From Planctomycetota bacterium (GTDB lineage: Bacteria > Planctomycetota > SBBH01 > JACQRN01): a stretch of 5,584 nt of DNA. Shown piece after piece: positions 1 to 5,129 of the stretch. The notes beneath the pieces are model-generated. The model saw nothing but the letters and a program-made list of their open reading frames with translations. It was not told where the DNA came from and made no database searches. How positions within the stretch are numbered: the stretch's first letter is position 1; each line of letters opens with the position of its first letter. The stretch covers positions 1-5,584 of the forward strand of contig JACQRN010000348.1 in NCBI GenBank assembly GCA_016206515.1, written 5' to 3'. Both the position numbers and the translations under genes were made by a program.

Positions 1-317
1 ACCCGACGAAGTACCGCGACGTCGGCGAGGTCTCCGCCTGGAAGGCGCTCGATCCGATCGACCGATTCGGAAAGTACCTCCGGACGAAGTCGTGGTGGGA
101 CGACAAGCGCCAGGCGGAGATGGAGGCGCGTCTCGCGCGCGACCTGGATGCGGCCGTGAAGGAGGCGGAGGCCGCGGGGCCGCCCGGCGCCGAGACCCTG
201 GTCGACGACGTCTTCGCCGCCGTCCCGCCGTACCTGGAGGAGCAGCGCCGCGCCCTCCTCGACGAGATCGCCTCGCGCCAGGGCCACGCCGGTGGCGTGG
301 GGGAGTTTCCGCTGTGA
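1..317 (+). CDS. 2-oxoacid dehydrogenase E1 component, alpha subunit (C-terminal part, 5' end outside window)
   Basis: The frame is open from base 3 and stops with TGA at 315-317, giving about 104 residues. The visible part has the E1 alpha tail pattern: a TKYR/EV segment, then W-K-x-L-DPIDRF-x-KYL, then WWDD, then a long charged helix with AxxEAE, and finally DDVFAAVPPYLEEQ near the end. In this family E1 alpha binds thiamine diphosphate together with E1 beta. It decarboxylates pyruvate or branched-chain 2-oxoacids and passes the acyl group to lipoyl-E2 in the cytoplasm. The ThDP-binding core lies upstream of the window, so the substrate (pyruvate versus branched-chain) cannot be settled here. 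The usual next genes, E1 beta and E2, do not follow; the next same-pathway gene is lpd at 2340. Codons are strongly GC-ending, like lpd and lipB. Confidence 0.85.
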   Translation, partial: PTKYRDVGEVSAWKALDPIDRFGKYLRTKSWWDDKRQAEMEARLARDLDAAVKEAEAAGPPGAETLVDDVFAAVPPYLEEQRRALLDEIASRQGHAGGVGEFPL

Positions 318-349
318 GATGTTGGGCGCGAGGCGATGCCAAGAGGGAG

Positions 350-424
350 GTGGTCGCGGCCCGGCATTTTGATATACCGGCGGAAGCGGTGGAGGAGGCG
401 CACCAGAAAGGGGATGTCCGATGA
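350..424 (+). CDS. Possible 24-codon leader ORF or gene remnant coupled to the ATPase gene
   Basis: A GTG at 350 opens a 24-codon frame whose TGA (422-424) overlaps the ATPase ATG (421-423) as ATGA. The peptide reads V-V-A-A-R-H-F-D-I-P-A-E-A-V-E-E-A-H-Q-K-G-D-V-R and could form an acidic amphipathic helix (PAEAVEEAHQKG). A purine-rich AGAGGGAGG run abuts the GTG, too close for ideal ribosome binding. The frame is also open far upstream through E1 alpha, where it is only a shadow. It may be a real small protein, a translational coupler for the ATPase, the tail of a lost gene, or chance. I do not recognise a family. Confidence 0.25.
   Translation: MVAARHFDIPAEAVEEAHQKGDVR
370..378 (+). promoter_or_regulatory. 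Candidate extended -10 promoter element before the ATPase gene
   Basis: The 103-base spacer after E1 alpha holds one AT-rich island, CATTTTGATATACC, in otherwise GC-rich DNA. It contains TG-A-TATACC, an extended -10-like match, at 370-378. No good -35 sits 17 bases upstream, which extended -10 promoters can tolerate. Initiation near 385 would leave a leader of roughly 35 bases to the ATG at 421. If real, the cassette could be transcribed independently of the dehydrogenase operon. This is a motif match by eye only. Confidence 0.25.
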
Positions 425-1674
425 TCCGGCTCGTCGAAGCGCTACGGTACCGGTCCTTGCGCTACGTCCGCCAGAAAGTCACCCCGTTCATGATGCTTGT
501 GGGTCCGAATGCCAGCGGCAAATCCACGTTTCTGGACGTTATCCGACTGCTCGGTGACCTGCTGAAGAGGGGACTCCCGGCGGTCCGTGATCGCTCCGCA
601 AACTTCTCGAATCTCGTCTGGATGGAAGAGGGGCAGAGATTCGACGTTGCCCTGGAACTGGACATCCCGGAGGAAAGGGCAAAAAGACAGGACAAGAACG
701 GCTATAGGTGCGTTCGGTACGAGGTGGCGTTGGGACACAATTCCAAAGGGGAACTGTCGATTCTCGGGGAAACGCTCTGGCTCAAGCCTTCCGATGTGCC
801 CCCGCCCCCTCTCCAGCAGAGATTGTTTCCAGACCCGCCGGAGCCAACGGACTCGCTCGTCCTTGCCGAGGGGAAGCACGCCCCGAAGGGATGGCGGAAG
901 GTCGTCACCAAGAAGCCGGAGTCCGGAAACGATTACTTCATCGCCGAGACGACGGAGTGGAACAACTCGTTCCGATTGGGTCCTCAAAAGCTCGCGTTGG
1001 CGAATCTTCCGGAGGACGAAGTCCGTTTCCCTGTGGCCACATGGGTCAAACACGTTCTCATGGAGGGCATCCAGGCACTCACACTGAACAGCGAGGCGAT
1101 GCGGCGCCCCTCGCCGCCGGGAAGCCCCCTGGCGTTTCAACCGGACGGCTCCAATCTTCCCTTCGCCATCGAGCACCTGTGCACCGGCAAGCCAGAGAGT
1201 TTCGAACGTTGGATCAGCCATGTGCGAACGGCCCTTCCAGATATCAAGACCGTTGAGACCGTGGAGCGCCCCGAGGACAAGAACCGCTACCTCCAGGTCG
1301 TATACCGGACCGGTTTGCGCGCGCCATCCTGGACGATCTCGGACGGGACATTGAGACTGCTTGCGCTCACCTTGATCGCCTATCTCGAACAGGATGGGCG
1401 CGTCTACCTCATCGAGGAACCGGAGAACGGAATCCACCCCCGGGCAGTCGAGACGGTATTCCAGTCGCTCTCCTCCGCGTACGGGAGCCAGATCTTGTGC
1501 GCCTCCCATTCCCCGGTGGTGCTCTCCCTGGCGGATCCGGACCAGATCCTCTGCTTCGCGCGCACGAAGGATGGCGCGACCGACATTGTGCGAGGGGGTG
1601 ACCATCCGAACCTTCGCGACTGGAAGCACGGCACCGATCTCGGGACGTTCTTTGCCACGGGGCTTCTCGGATGA
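421..1674 (+). CDS. AAA/ABC-type ATPase, OLD-like (AAA_15/AAA_21 group) without a fused nuclease
   Basis: The protein has 417 residues. The order of motifs is that of SMC/ABC-type OLD-like ATPases: an N-terminal strand followed by Walker A GPNASGKST (28-36), a variable middle (about 60-300), an ABC-signature-like ISDGT (306-310), Walker B VYLIEEPE (328-335) with the typical continuation NGIHPRA, and an H-loop CASHSP (360-365). It ends in DLGTFFATGLLG, common in such stand-alone ATPases. Such proteins dimerise around ATP and usually switch a partner effector. There is no C-terminal TOPRIM domain as in true OLD or GajA; the effector is probably the overlapping next gene. The start at 421 is supported by an AAAGGGGA ribosome site a few bases upstream and by the core strand beginning at residue 2. 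Base composition is less GC-rich than the flanking operon, with more A/T third positions, suggesting acquisition. The specific role is inferred: defence is most likely, but other ATPase roles are possible. Confidence 0.9.
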   Translation: MIRLVEALRYRSLRYVRQKVTPFMMLVGPNASGKSTFLDVIRLLGDLLKRGLPAVRDRSANFSNLVWMEEGQRFDVALELDIPEERAKRQDKNGYRCVRYEVALGHNSKGELSILGETLWLKPSDVPPPPLQQRLFPDPPEPTDSLVLAEGKHAPKGWRKVVTKKPESGNDYFIAETTEWNNSFRLGPQKLALANLPEDEVRFPVATWVKHVLMEGIQALTLNSEAMRRPSPPGSPLAFQPDGSNLPFAIEHLCTGKPESFERWISHVRTALPDIKTVETVERPEDKNRYLQVVYRTGLRAPSWTISDGTLRLLALTLIAYLEQDGRVYLIEEPENGIHPRAVETVFQSLSSAYGSQILCASHSPVVLSLADPDQILCFARTKDGATDIVRGGDHPNLRDWKHGTDLGTFFATGLLG

Positions 1675-2312
1675 CTTCTCCCGCTCAACAAGACCTGATG
1701 GTCCTTGTCCCCGGCCTTGACGAGCAGGAAGCGCTCGACGGGCTTCTCTCCGCCCGCCACCGTAGTCTGAAGACCCGGCGAATCATGTACGAGATCATGC
1801 GACACCCACGAAAGGACGCGGGATGCTTCCACGAGGCCCCGGAGATCCTTCGAACCCTCCAGAGGAGAGCCCAGTACGCGCTCGTCATGTTCGACCACGA
1901 AGGGTCCGGACAGGAGGCCCGCTCCCCTGGCGATGTGGCAGCCGATCTCAAGAGGCGGCTCGCCACGTCCGGATGGGGAGACCGGGTCGAGGTCGTTGTT
2001 CTATGTCCGGAACTCGAAGCATGGGTCTGGAGCGATTCGCCCCATGTGGATGAGGTATTAGGGTGGTCCGGACGCGTCCCATCCCTGCGTGAGTGGCTAC
2101 AGGCACGCGCATTCTGGCCTCCATCGACGCCGAAGCCAAACCGCCCCAAAGAGGCGATGCTGGCAGCGCTTCAGGAGGCGCGGCGACAGCGGTCCCCATC
2201 CGTCTACCGACAATTGGCTGAAAGCGTGGGACTGGACCGTTGCCAAGATCCCGCATTCCAGCAGATCTGCGCGGTCCTGCGGAGATGGTTCCCTGAGGGA
2301 CAGCCCTCGTGA
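1671..2312 (+). CDS. ATPase-associated protein of unknown function, possibly TOPRIM-like (DUF4276/DUF4435-type)
   Basis: The gene encodes 213 residues and begins with ATG overlapping the ATPase stop (ATGA, 1671-1674), so the two are almost certainly co-translated. Visible landmarks are an N-terminal strand VLVPGLDEQEAL (11-22), a hydrophobic strand ending in acidic residues ALVMFDHEGSG (70-80), a strand plus helix VVVLCPELEAWVWSD (108-122), a basic linker TPKPNRPKEA (153-162), and a C-terminal RRWFPEG (204-210). The order of an acidic residue after strand 1, an acidic D-x-E after a later strand, and an ELEAW helix resembles compact TOPRIM-like nuclease partners of AAA ATPases, such as DUF4276 or DUF4435 (AriB of PARIS). 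No HNH, zinc-finger or membrane segment is seen, which argues against a Septu-type PtuB. The TOPRIM assignment rests on spaced motifs only; the protein is otherwise unrecognised. It likely acts as effector or regulator with the upstream ATPase. Confidence 0.8.
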   Translation: MTSPAQQDLMVLVPGLDEQEALDGLLSARHRSLKTRRIMYEIMRHPRKDAGCFHEAPEILRTLQRRAQYALVMFDHEGSGQEARSPGDVAADLKRRLATSGWGDRVEVVVLCPELEAWVWSDSPHVDEVLGWSGRVPSLREWLQARAFWPPSTPKPNRPKEAMLAALQEARRQRSPSVYRQLAESVGLDRCQDPAFQQICAVLRRWFPEGQPS

Positions 2313-2339
2313 GTGACGACGGAAGAAGGATCTGATCGA

Positions 2340-3767
2340 GTGAGCGACCCCCGCCAAATCCAGCATGTCGTCGTCGGGGCCGGACCGGGAGGGTACGTCG
2401 CGGCGATCCGGCTGGCGCAGTACGGCCGCCAGGTCGCCGTTGTCGAGCGCGACGCCCTGGGCGGGACCTGCCTGAACTACGGATGTATCCCCTCGAAGGC
2501 GCTGATCCACGCCGCGGGGCTCTACGACAGGATCCGGGGCGCGTCGCAGTACGGCATCACCGTGGGGAACGTGAAGATCGACCTCGCCAAGCTCCAGGCC
2601 TGGAAGAAGGGGGTCGTGCAGAGGCTCACCTCCGGGATCGGGATGCTGTTCAAGCGGTACGGGATCGAATGGATCAAGGGGACGGCGTCGTTCGTGGACG
2701 AGAGGACCCTGCGCGTGGAGGGGGAGGGCGATCCGCAAACCTTGCAGGCGCAGTCGTTCCTGCTGGCGACCGGTGGCCGACCGATCGAGATCCCAGGATT
2801 CGCCATCGATGGGGAGCGCGTAATCAGTTCGAAGGAGGCGCTCGACCTGACGGAACTCCCGCAGGACCTCGTCGTCATCGGCGGCGGCGTGATCGGCCTC
2901 GAGATCGGCTCGCTCTACGCGCAGTTCGGCAGCCGGGTCACGGTGATCGAGCTGACCGACTCCCTCCTGCCCGGCACCGACCCGGATCTCGTCCGCGTCG
3001 TGGAACGCGAACTGAAAAAGCGGGGCGTGACGATCCACCTCAAGACGAAGGCGGCGGGGTTGAGGAAGAAGGGACGATCCTACGTCGTCGAGGCGACGGG
3101 GCCGGACGGTCCCGTCGAGGTGGCGGCCGACAAGGTGCTCCTCGCGGTCGGGGTACGCCCCGAGACGCAAGGTTTGAACCTCGATGCGGCCGGAGTGAAG
3201 ACCGACTCGCGCGGGTTCGTCACGGTCGACGGACGCCTCGCGACGAGCGTCCCGCACATCCATGCCATCGGCGACCTGGTCGGGCCGCCGCTCCTGGCGC
3301 ACAAGGCGAGCAAGGAGGGGCTGGTCGCCGCCGAGGCGATGGCGGGGCGCGCCGGCGCGCTCGACATCCGCGCGATGCCGGGGGCGATCTTCACCCACCC
3401 GGAAGTCGCGACCGTGGGCCTCTCCGAGACCGAGGCGCGCAGGTCCGGCCGGAAGATCCGCGTCGGGACGTTCCCGTTCGCCGCGTCGGGCCGCGCGCTC
3501 TCGACCGGCGCCACGGAAGGGTTCGCCAAGGTGATCGCCGACGAGGAGACCGACGCGATCCTCGGCATCGGGATCGTCGGCGAGGACGCCGCCAACCTGA
3601 TCGGCGAGGCCGCGCTCGCCATCGAGATGGGGGCGACCGCGGAGGATCTCGCCCTGACCGTGCATCCGCACCCGACGCTTTCGGAAATATTGATGGAGGC
3701 AGCGGAAGCGGTGCATGGACGTGCTATCCATGTGGCTTCCAAGTCCTCAGGAACCCGCGGACGATGA
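2340..3767 (+). CDS. lpd: Dihydrolipoyl dehydrogenase (E3 of 2-oxoacid dehydrogenase complexes)
   Basis: This flavoprotein of 475 residues oxidises dihydrolipoyl-E2 with NAD+ and completes the 2-oxoacid dehydrogenase cycle in the cytoplasm. Domains in order are an FAD-binding GAGPGG (13-18), a redox disulfide GGTCLNYGCIPSK (C44, C49), an NAD-binding GGGVIG (181-186) with E204 ending the second strand as expected for NAD rather than NADP, a second FAD contact HAIGDL, and the dimer-interface catalytic pair in HPHPTLSE (H444, E449). Length is normal. The GTG at 2340 is preferred because GGAAGAAGGA (2321-2330) lies nine bases upstream and leaves the usual short N-terminus; an in-frame GTG at 2313 directly follows the previous stop and would add nine residues. 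The last 24 codons (3693-3767) appear to be a replacement: their codons (GCA, GAA, CAT, GGA, CGT, GCT) are more AT-ending than the body of the gene, and a second version of the same tail lies 200 bases downstream. Catalytic residues lie just before that junction, so the enzyme should be intact. Confidence 0.95.
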   Translation: MSDPRQIQHVVVGAGPGGYVAAIRLAQYGRQVAVVERDALGGTCLNYGCIPSKALIHAAGLYDRIRGASQYGITVGNVKIDLAKLQAWKKGVVQRLTSGIGMLFKRYGIEWIKGTASFVDERTLRVEGEGDPQTLQAQSFLLATGGRPIEIPGFAIDGERVISSKEALDLTELPQDLVVIGGGVIGLEIGSLYAQFGSRVTVIELTDSLLPGTDPDLVRVVERELKKRGVTIHLKTKAAGLRKKGRSYVVEATGPDGPVEVAADKVLLAVGVRPETQGLNLDAAGVKTDSRGFVTVDGRLATSVPHIHAIGDLVGPPLLAHKASKEGLVAAEAMAGRAGALDIRAMPGAIFTHPEVATVGLSETEARRSGRKIRVGTFPFAASGRALSTGATEGFAKVIADEETDAILGIGIVGEDAANLIGEAALAIEMGATAEDLALTVHPHPTLSEILMEAAEAVHGRAIHVASKSSGTRGR

Positions 3768-3788
3768 GCACAAGGCCCACACGCCGAA

Positions 3789-3805
3789 CGGGACAGGATG
3801 TCCCG
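3789..3805 (+). repeat. Perfect hairpin with GGA loop (CGGGACA / TGTCCCG)
   Basis: Seven-base arms at 3789-3795 and 3799-3805 flank a three-base GGA loop. As RNA this can also be seen as a stem closing the loop AGGAU. No T-run follows, so it is not a standard terminator. It is the first of three hairpins in the noncoding part of the putative lpd insertion. Confidence 0.6.
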
Positions 3806-3819
3806 CGCCCGCGCAGCGA

Positions 3820-3835
3820 GGCGCGCCCCCGCGCC
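3820..3835 (+). repeat. GC-only hairpin (GGCGCG-CCCC-CGCGCC)
   Basis: Six-base perfect arms at 3820-3825 and 3830-3835 enclose a CCCC loop. It is the second and most stable-looking hairpin of the 3789-3873 group. In GC-rich DNA such palindromes arise by chance more readily, so alone it means little; its position between two similar AGGAT-loop hairpins is what makes it notable. Confidence 0.4.
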
Positions 3836-3860
3836 GAGCGGAGCGAGACGCGACGCGCGA

Positions 3861-3873
3861 GGTCAGGATGGCC
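3861..3873 (+). repeat. Short hairpin with AGGAT loop (GGTC / GGCC)
   Basis: Four-base arms including one G-T wobble (3861-3864, 3870-3873) enclose AGGAT, the same five bases presented by the hairpin at 3789-3805. The pair of matching loops suggests a shared RNA feature or a REP-like repeat family. The stem is short and weak, so this is tentative. Confidence 0.35.
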
Positions 3874-3892
3874 GAGCGCGTCGCCGTTCCAT

Positions 3893-3967
3893 ATGGAGGC
3901 GGCGGAGGCCGTGCACGGGATGGCGATTCATGTTGCGGGCCGCGCGGTGAAGCCCGGCGCGCGATGA
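3893..3967 (+). pseudogene. Displaced second copy of the lpd 3' end (24 codons plus stop)
   Basis: Read from ATG 3893 to TGA 3967, the peptide MEAAEAVHGMAIHVAG matches the end of lpd (MEAAEAVHGRAIHVAS) at 14 of the first 15 residues. Both tails are 24 residues followed by TGA. Most third positions differ between the copies (for example GCA/GCG, GAA/GAG, CAT/CAC, GGA/GGG). This copy has the GC-ending codons typical of the body of lpd, so it is probably the original tail. It is in a different frame from the intact gene, homology stops abruptly at its first ATG, and no Lpd catalytic sequence precedes it. It is therefore a remnant, not a functional gene. A less likely reading is the last scrap of a deleted tandem lpd paralogue. 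Confidence 0.7.
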
Positions 3968-3993
3968 CCCCCCTGTCATCCGGATGCCCCCCT

Positions 3994-4078
3994 CTGTCAT
4001 CCCGAGGAGGGCGCGCAGCGCCCGACGAGGGATCTGTGTCTTGCGAACAGAGATCCCTCGCTTCGCTCGGGATGACAG
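3994..4078. repeat. Palindromic repeat element with 13-base terminal inverted repeats
   Basis: The ends CTGTCATCCCGAG (3994-4006) and CTCGGGATGACAG (4066-4078) are perfect inverted repeats. Inside are two further stems: GGGCGC-GCA-GCGCCC (4009-4023) and CGAGGGATCT / AGATCCCTCG (4026-4035, 4051-4060). The 85-base unit can therefore fold into a branched cruciform or RNA. From general familiarity, TGTCATCCCGAG...CTCGGGATGACA elements are dispersed MITE/REP-like repeats in GC-rich bacterial genomes; copy number in this genome cannot be seen here. An extra CTGTCATCC at 3973-3981 suggests a truncated second end next to it. The right arm contains the apparent lipB start codon. Confidence 0.8.
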
Positions 4079-4719
4079 GCGCGGGTCCGATCCACGTCAT
4101 CCACTGGGGCCTCGTCGACTACGACGAGGCCCGCCGCCGCCAGCTCGACCTCGTGGAACGGCGCGCCGCCGGAACGATCCCCGACACACTGATCCTCTGC
4201 GAGCACCCGCCCGTCTACACGGTGGGGCGGCGCCCCGAGGGGCCGATCCCCGAGGGGGGGGCGATCCCGGTCCGCAGGATCGAACGCGGGGGGGGAGTCA
4301 CCTACCACGGGCCGGGACAGATCGTCGGATACCCGGTCATCCGGGTGGACCGACCCGGGCGCGGGATCCGGTGGCTCCTCTCCACGATGGAGGCCTCCCT
4401 CGCGGAGGTCGTCGAGTCGTGCGGTCTCCGCGCCCGGCCGCACGTCGAGCACACCGGCGTCTGGGCATCCCGCGACGGCACGGACTGGCACAAGGTCGCC
4501 TCGATCGGGATCGCCGTCCGGCGCTGGGTCTCGTTCCACGGGTTCGCGCTGAACGTCGACATGAACCTCGCGCCGTTCCGCACGATCCGGCCGTGCGGGT
4601 TGGAGGGGGGAGAAATCGGCTCGCTGCGAGATCTGGGTTGGAGCGGTCGGCGCGATGCCCTGCGAATTCAGGAAGCCTTCACCGGGATCGGGTGGCCCTT
4701 GTCATCGACCGCGACGTAG
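4072..4719 (+). CDS. lipB: Octanoyl-[acyl-carrier-protein]:protein N-octanoyltransferase
   Basis: The 215-residue product is a normal-length LipB. It moves octanoate from acyl carrier protein to the lipoyl-domain lysine of E2 or GcvH in the cytoplasm; LipA then adds sulfur. Family motifs are present: CEHPPVYTVGRR (43-54), RGGGVTYHGPGQ (72-83, H79), the active-site lysine in KVASIGI (K141), HGFALNV (156-162), and the acyl-accepting cysteine in RPCGL (C175). Placement after lpd fits supply of lipoate to the same complex. The ATG at 4072 gives six residues before the conserved IHVIHWGL core but lies inside the right arm of the palindromic repeat and has no good ribosome site. An in-frame GTG at 4036, also inside the repeat, has GAGGGA just upstream and is the alternative. 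The 3' end overlaps the convergent thioesterase by 52 bases. Confidence 0.93.
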   Translation: MTGAGPIHVIHWGLVDYDEARRRQLDLVERRAAGTIPDTLILCEHPPVYTVGRRPEGPIPEGGAIPVRRIERGGGVTYHGPGQIVGYPVIRVDRPGRGIRWLLSTMEASLAEVVESCGLRARPHVEHTGVWASRDGTDWHKVASIGIAVRRWVSFHGFALNVDMNLAPFRTIRPCGLEGGEIGSLRDLGWSGRRDALRIQEAFTGIGWPLSSTAT

Positions 4720-5048
4720 ACCGCCTCCGCCTCGGTGACGCGGACGCGGTCGTGGGGGACCGCGCGGCGGACCGCCTCGACGCGCACCCCGACGGAGACC
4801 GAGGTCGTGCCGACCCGCTTCGTCGTCGTGTAGAGCGAGACGAGGTCGCCGACGTACACCGGCTTGTGGAAGACGACCTCCTTCATGGCGACCGTCACGT
4901 ACTTGTGGTCGCCGTGGCGGTGGCATTCGATGCCGCCCGCCTGGTCGATGAGCGACAGGAGCACCCCGCCGAAGATCGTCCCGCGCTCGTTCGTGTCGCG
5001 CGGGAGCAGGATCACGCGGATCGCGGGATGGTGGGACCACTCGCCCAT
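4668..5048 (-). CDS. Acyl-CoA thioesterase, hotdog fold (YciA/BFIT-like)
   Basis: The minus-strand frame from ATG 5048 to stop 4668 gives 126 residues, the usual size of a single hotdog domain. The pattern is that of acyl-CoA hydrolases: LPRDTNERGTIFGGVLLSLIDQAGG (about 15-39), with N20, the GTIFGG turn and the probable catalytic D35 on the long helix, then VAMKEVVFHKPVYVGDLV (53-70), and a final strand EAVYVAVDDKGHP. Such enzymes hydrolyse acyl-CoA to free acid and CoA as cytosolic oligomers; the chain specificity cannot be read. An alternative ATG at 5084 would add 12 residues (GRREAGKQPRRM), which fit the fold less well; neither start has a clear ribosome site. It is convergent with lipB, sharing 52 bases, and divergent from the Rieske gene. 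Acyl-CoA metabolism links it to the downstream crotonase-family gene. Confidence 0.88.
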   Translation of the reverse strand: MGEWSHHPAIRVILLPRDTNERGTIFGGVLLSLIDQAGGIECHRHGDHKYVTVAMKEVVFHKPVYVGDLVSLYTTTKRVGTTSVSVGVRVEAVRRAVPHDRVRVTEAEAVYVAVDDKGHPIPVKAS

Positions 5049-5082
5049 GCGGCGCGGTTGTTTCCCGGCTTCGCGTCGGCCC

Positions 5083-5119
5083 ATGCGTTGCGCATACTGT
5101 ACCGGAGGCGCGCGGCGCC
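5083..5119. promoter_or_regulatory. Divergent spacer with two short inverted repeats
   Basis: The 81-base gap between the thioesterase start (5048) and the Rieske start (5130) should hold promoters for both. It contains ATGCG-TTG-CGCAT (5083-5095) and GGCGC-GCG-GCGCC (5107-5119). The first could be an operator; the second could form a hairpin immediately before the Rieske ribosome site. CATACTGTA at 5093-5101 is a weak -10-like stretch on either strand. None of these is strong by eye. Confidence 0.25.
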
Positions 5120-5129
5120 GGGAGGGAAC

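Larger units (their letters stand above)
3693..3892 (+). mobile_element. Putative small insertion at the 3' end of lpd, restoring the coding tail (200-base unit)
   Basis: The stretch from the lpd codon ATG at 3693 to the base before the second ATG at 3893 is exactly 200 bases. It begins and is followed by the identical octamer ATGGAGGC (3693-3700, 3893-3900). It carries a full alternative lpd C-terminus plus stop, then 125 noncoding bases with three hairpins. The arrangement resembles elements that enter a gene's 3' end and supply replacement codons, leaving the original tail behind on the far side. It is far too small to encode an integrase or transposase, so it would be a non-autonomous unit or the scar of a larger deleted island. 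The element boundaries are inferred from where the two copies begin to match. Confidence 0.45.

Noticed and set aside
442..1629. Long minus-strand open frame opposite the ATPase gene
   Set aside because: It mirrors the ATPase codons, has no recognisable motif and is arginine/leucine-rich as expected for a GC-rich antisense shadow.
1671..2312. Septu-type PtuB (HNH nuclease) assignment for the ATPase partner
   Set aside because: No HNH motif or zinc-binding cysteine pairs are present.
2097..3731. Very long minus-strand open frame opposite lpd
   Set aside because: Its sequence is a compositional shadow rich in R, D and L with no domain, while the plus strand encodes a complete dihydrolipoyl dehydrogenase.
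3789..3805. Rho-independent terminator for lpd
   Set aside because: The hairpin is good but no T-run follows on either strand.
3715..4071. N-terminal extension of LipB upstream to 3715
   Set aside because: It would run through the lpd tail, the hairpins and the repeat; LipB is already full length from 4072.
3984..5129. Open frame extending the Rieske protein far upstream
   Set aside because: The sequence is a shadow of lipB and the thioesterase; a ribosome site and ATG at 5130 give a normal-size ferredoxin.
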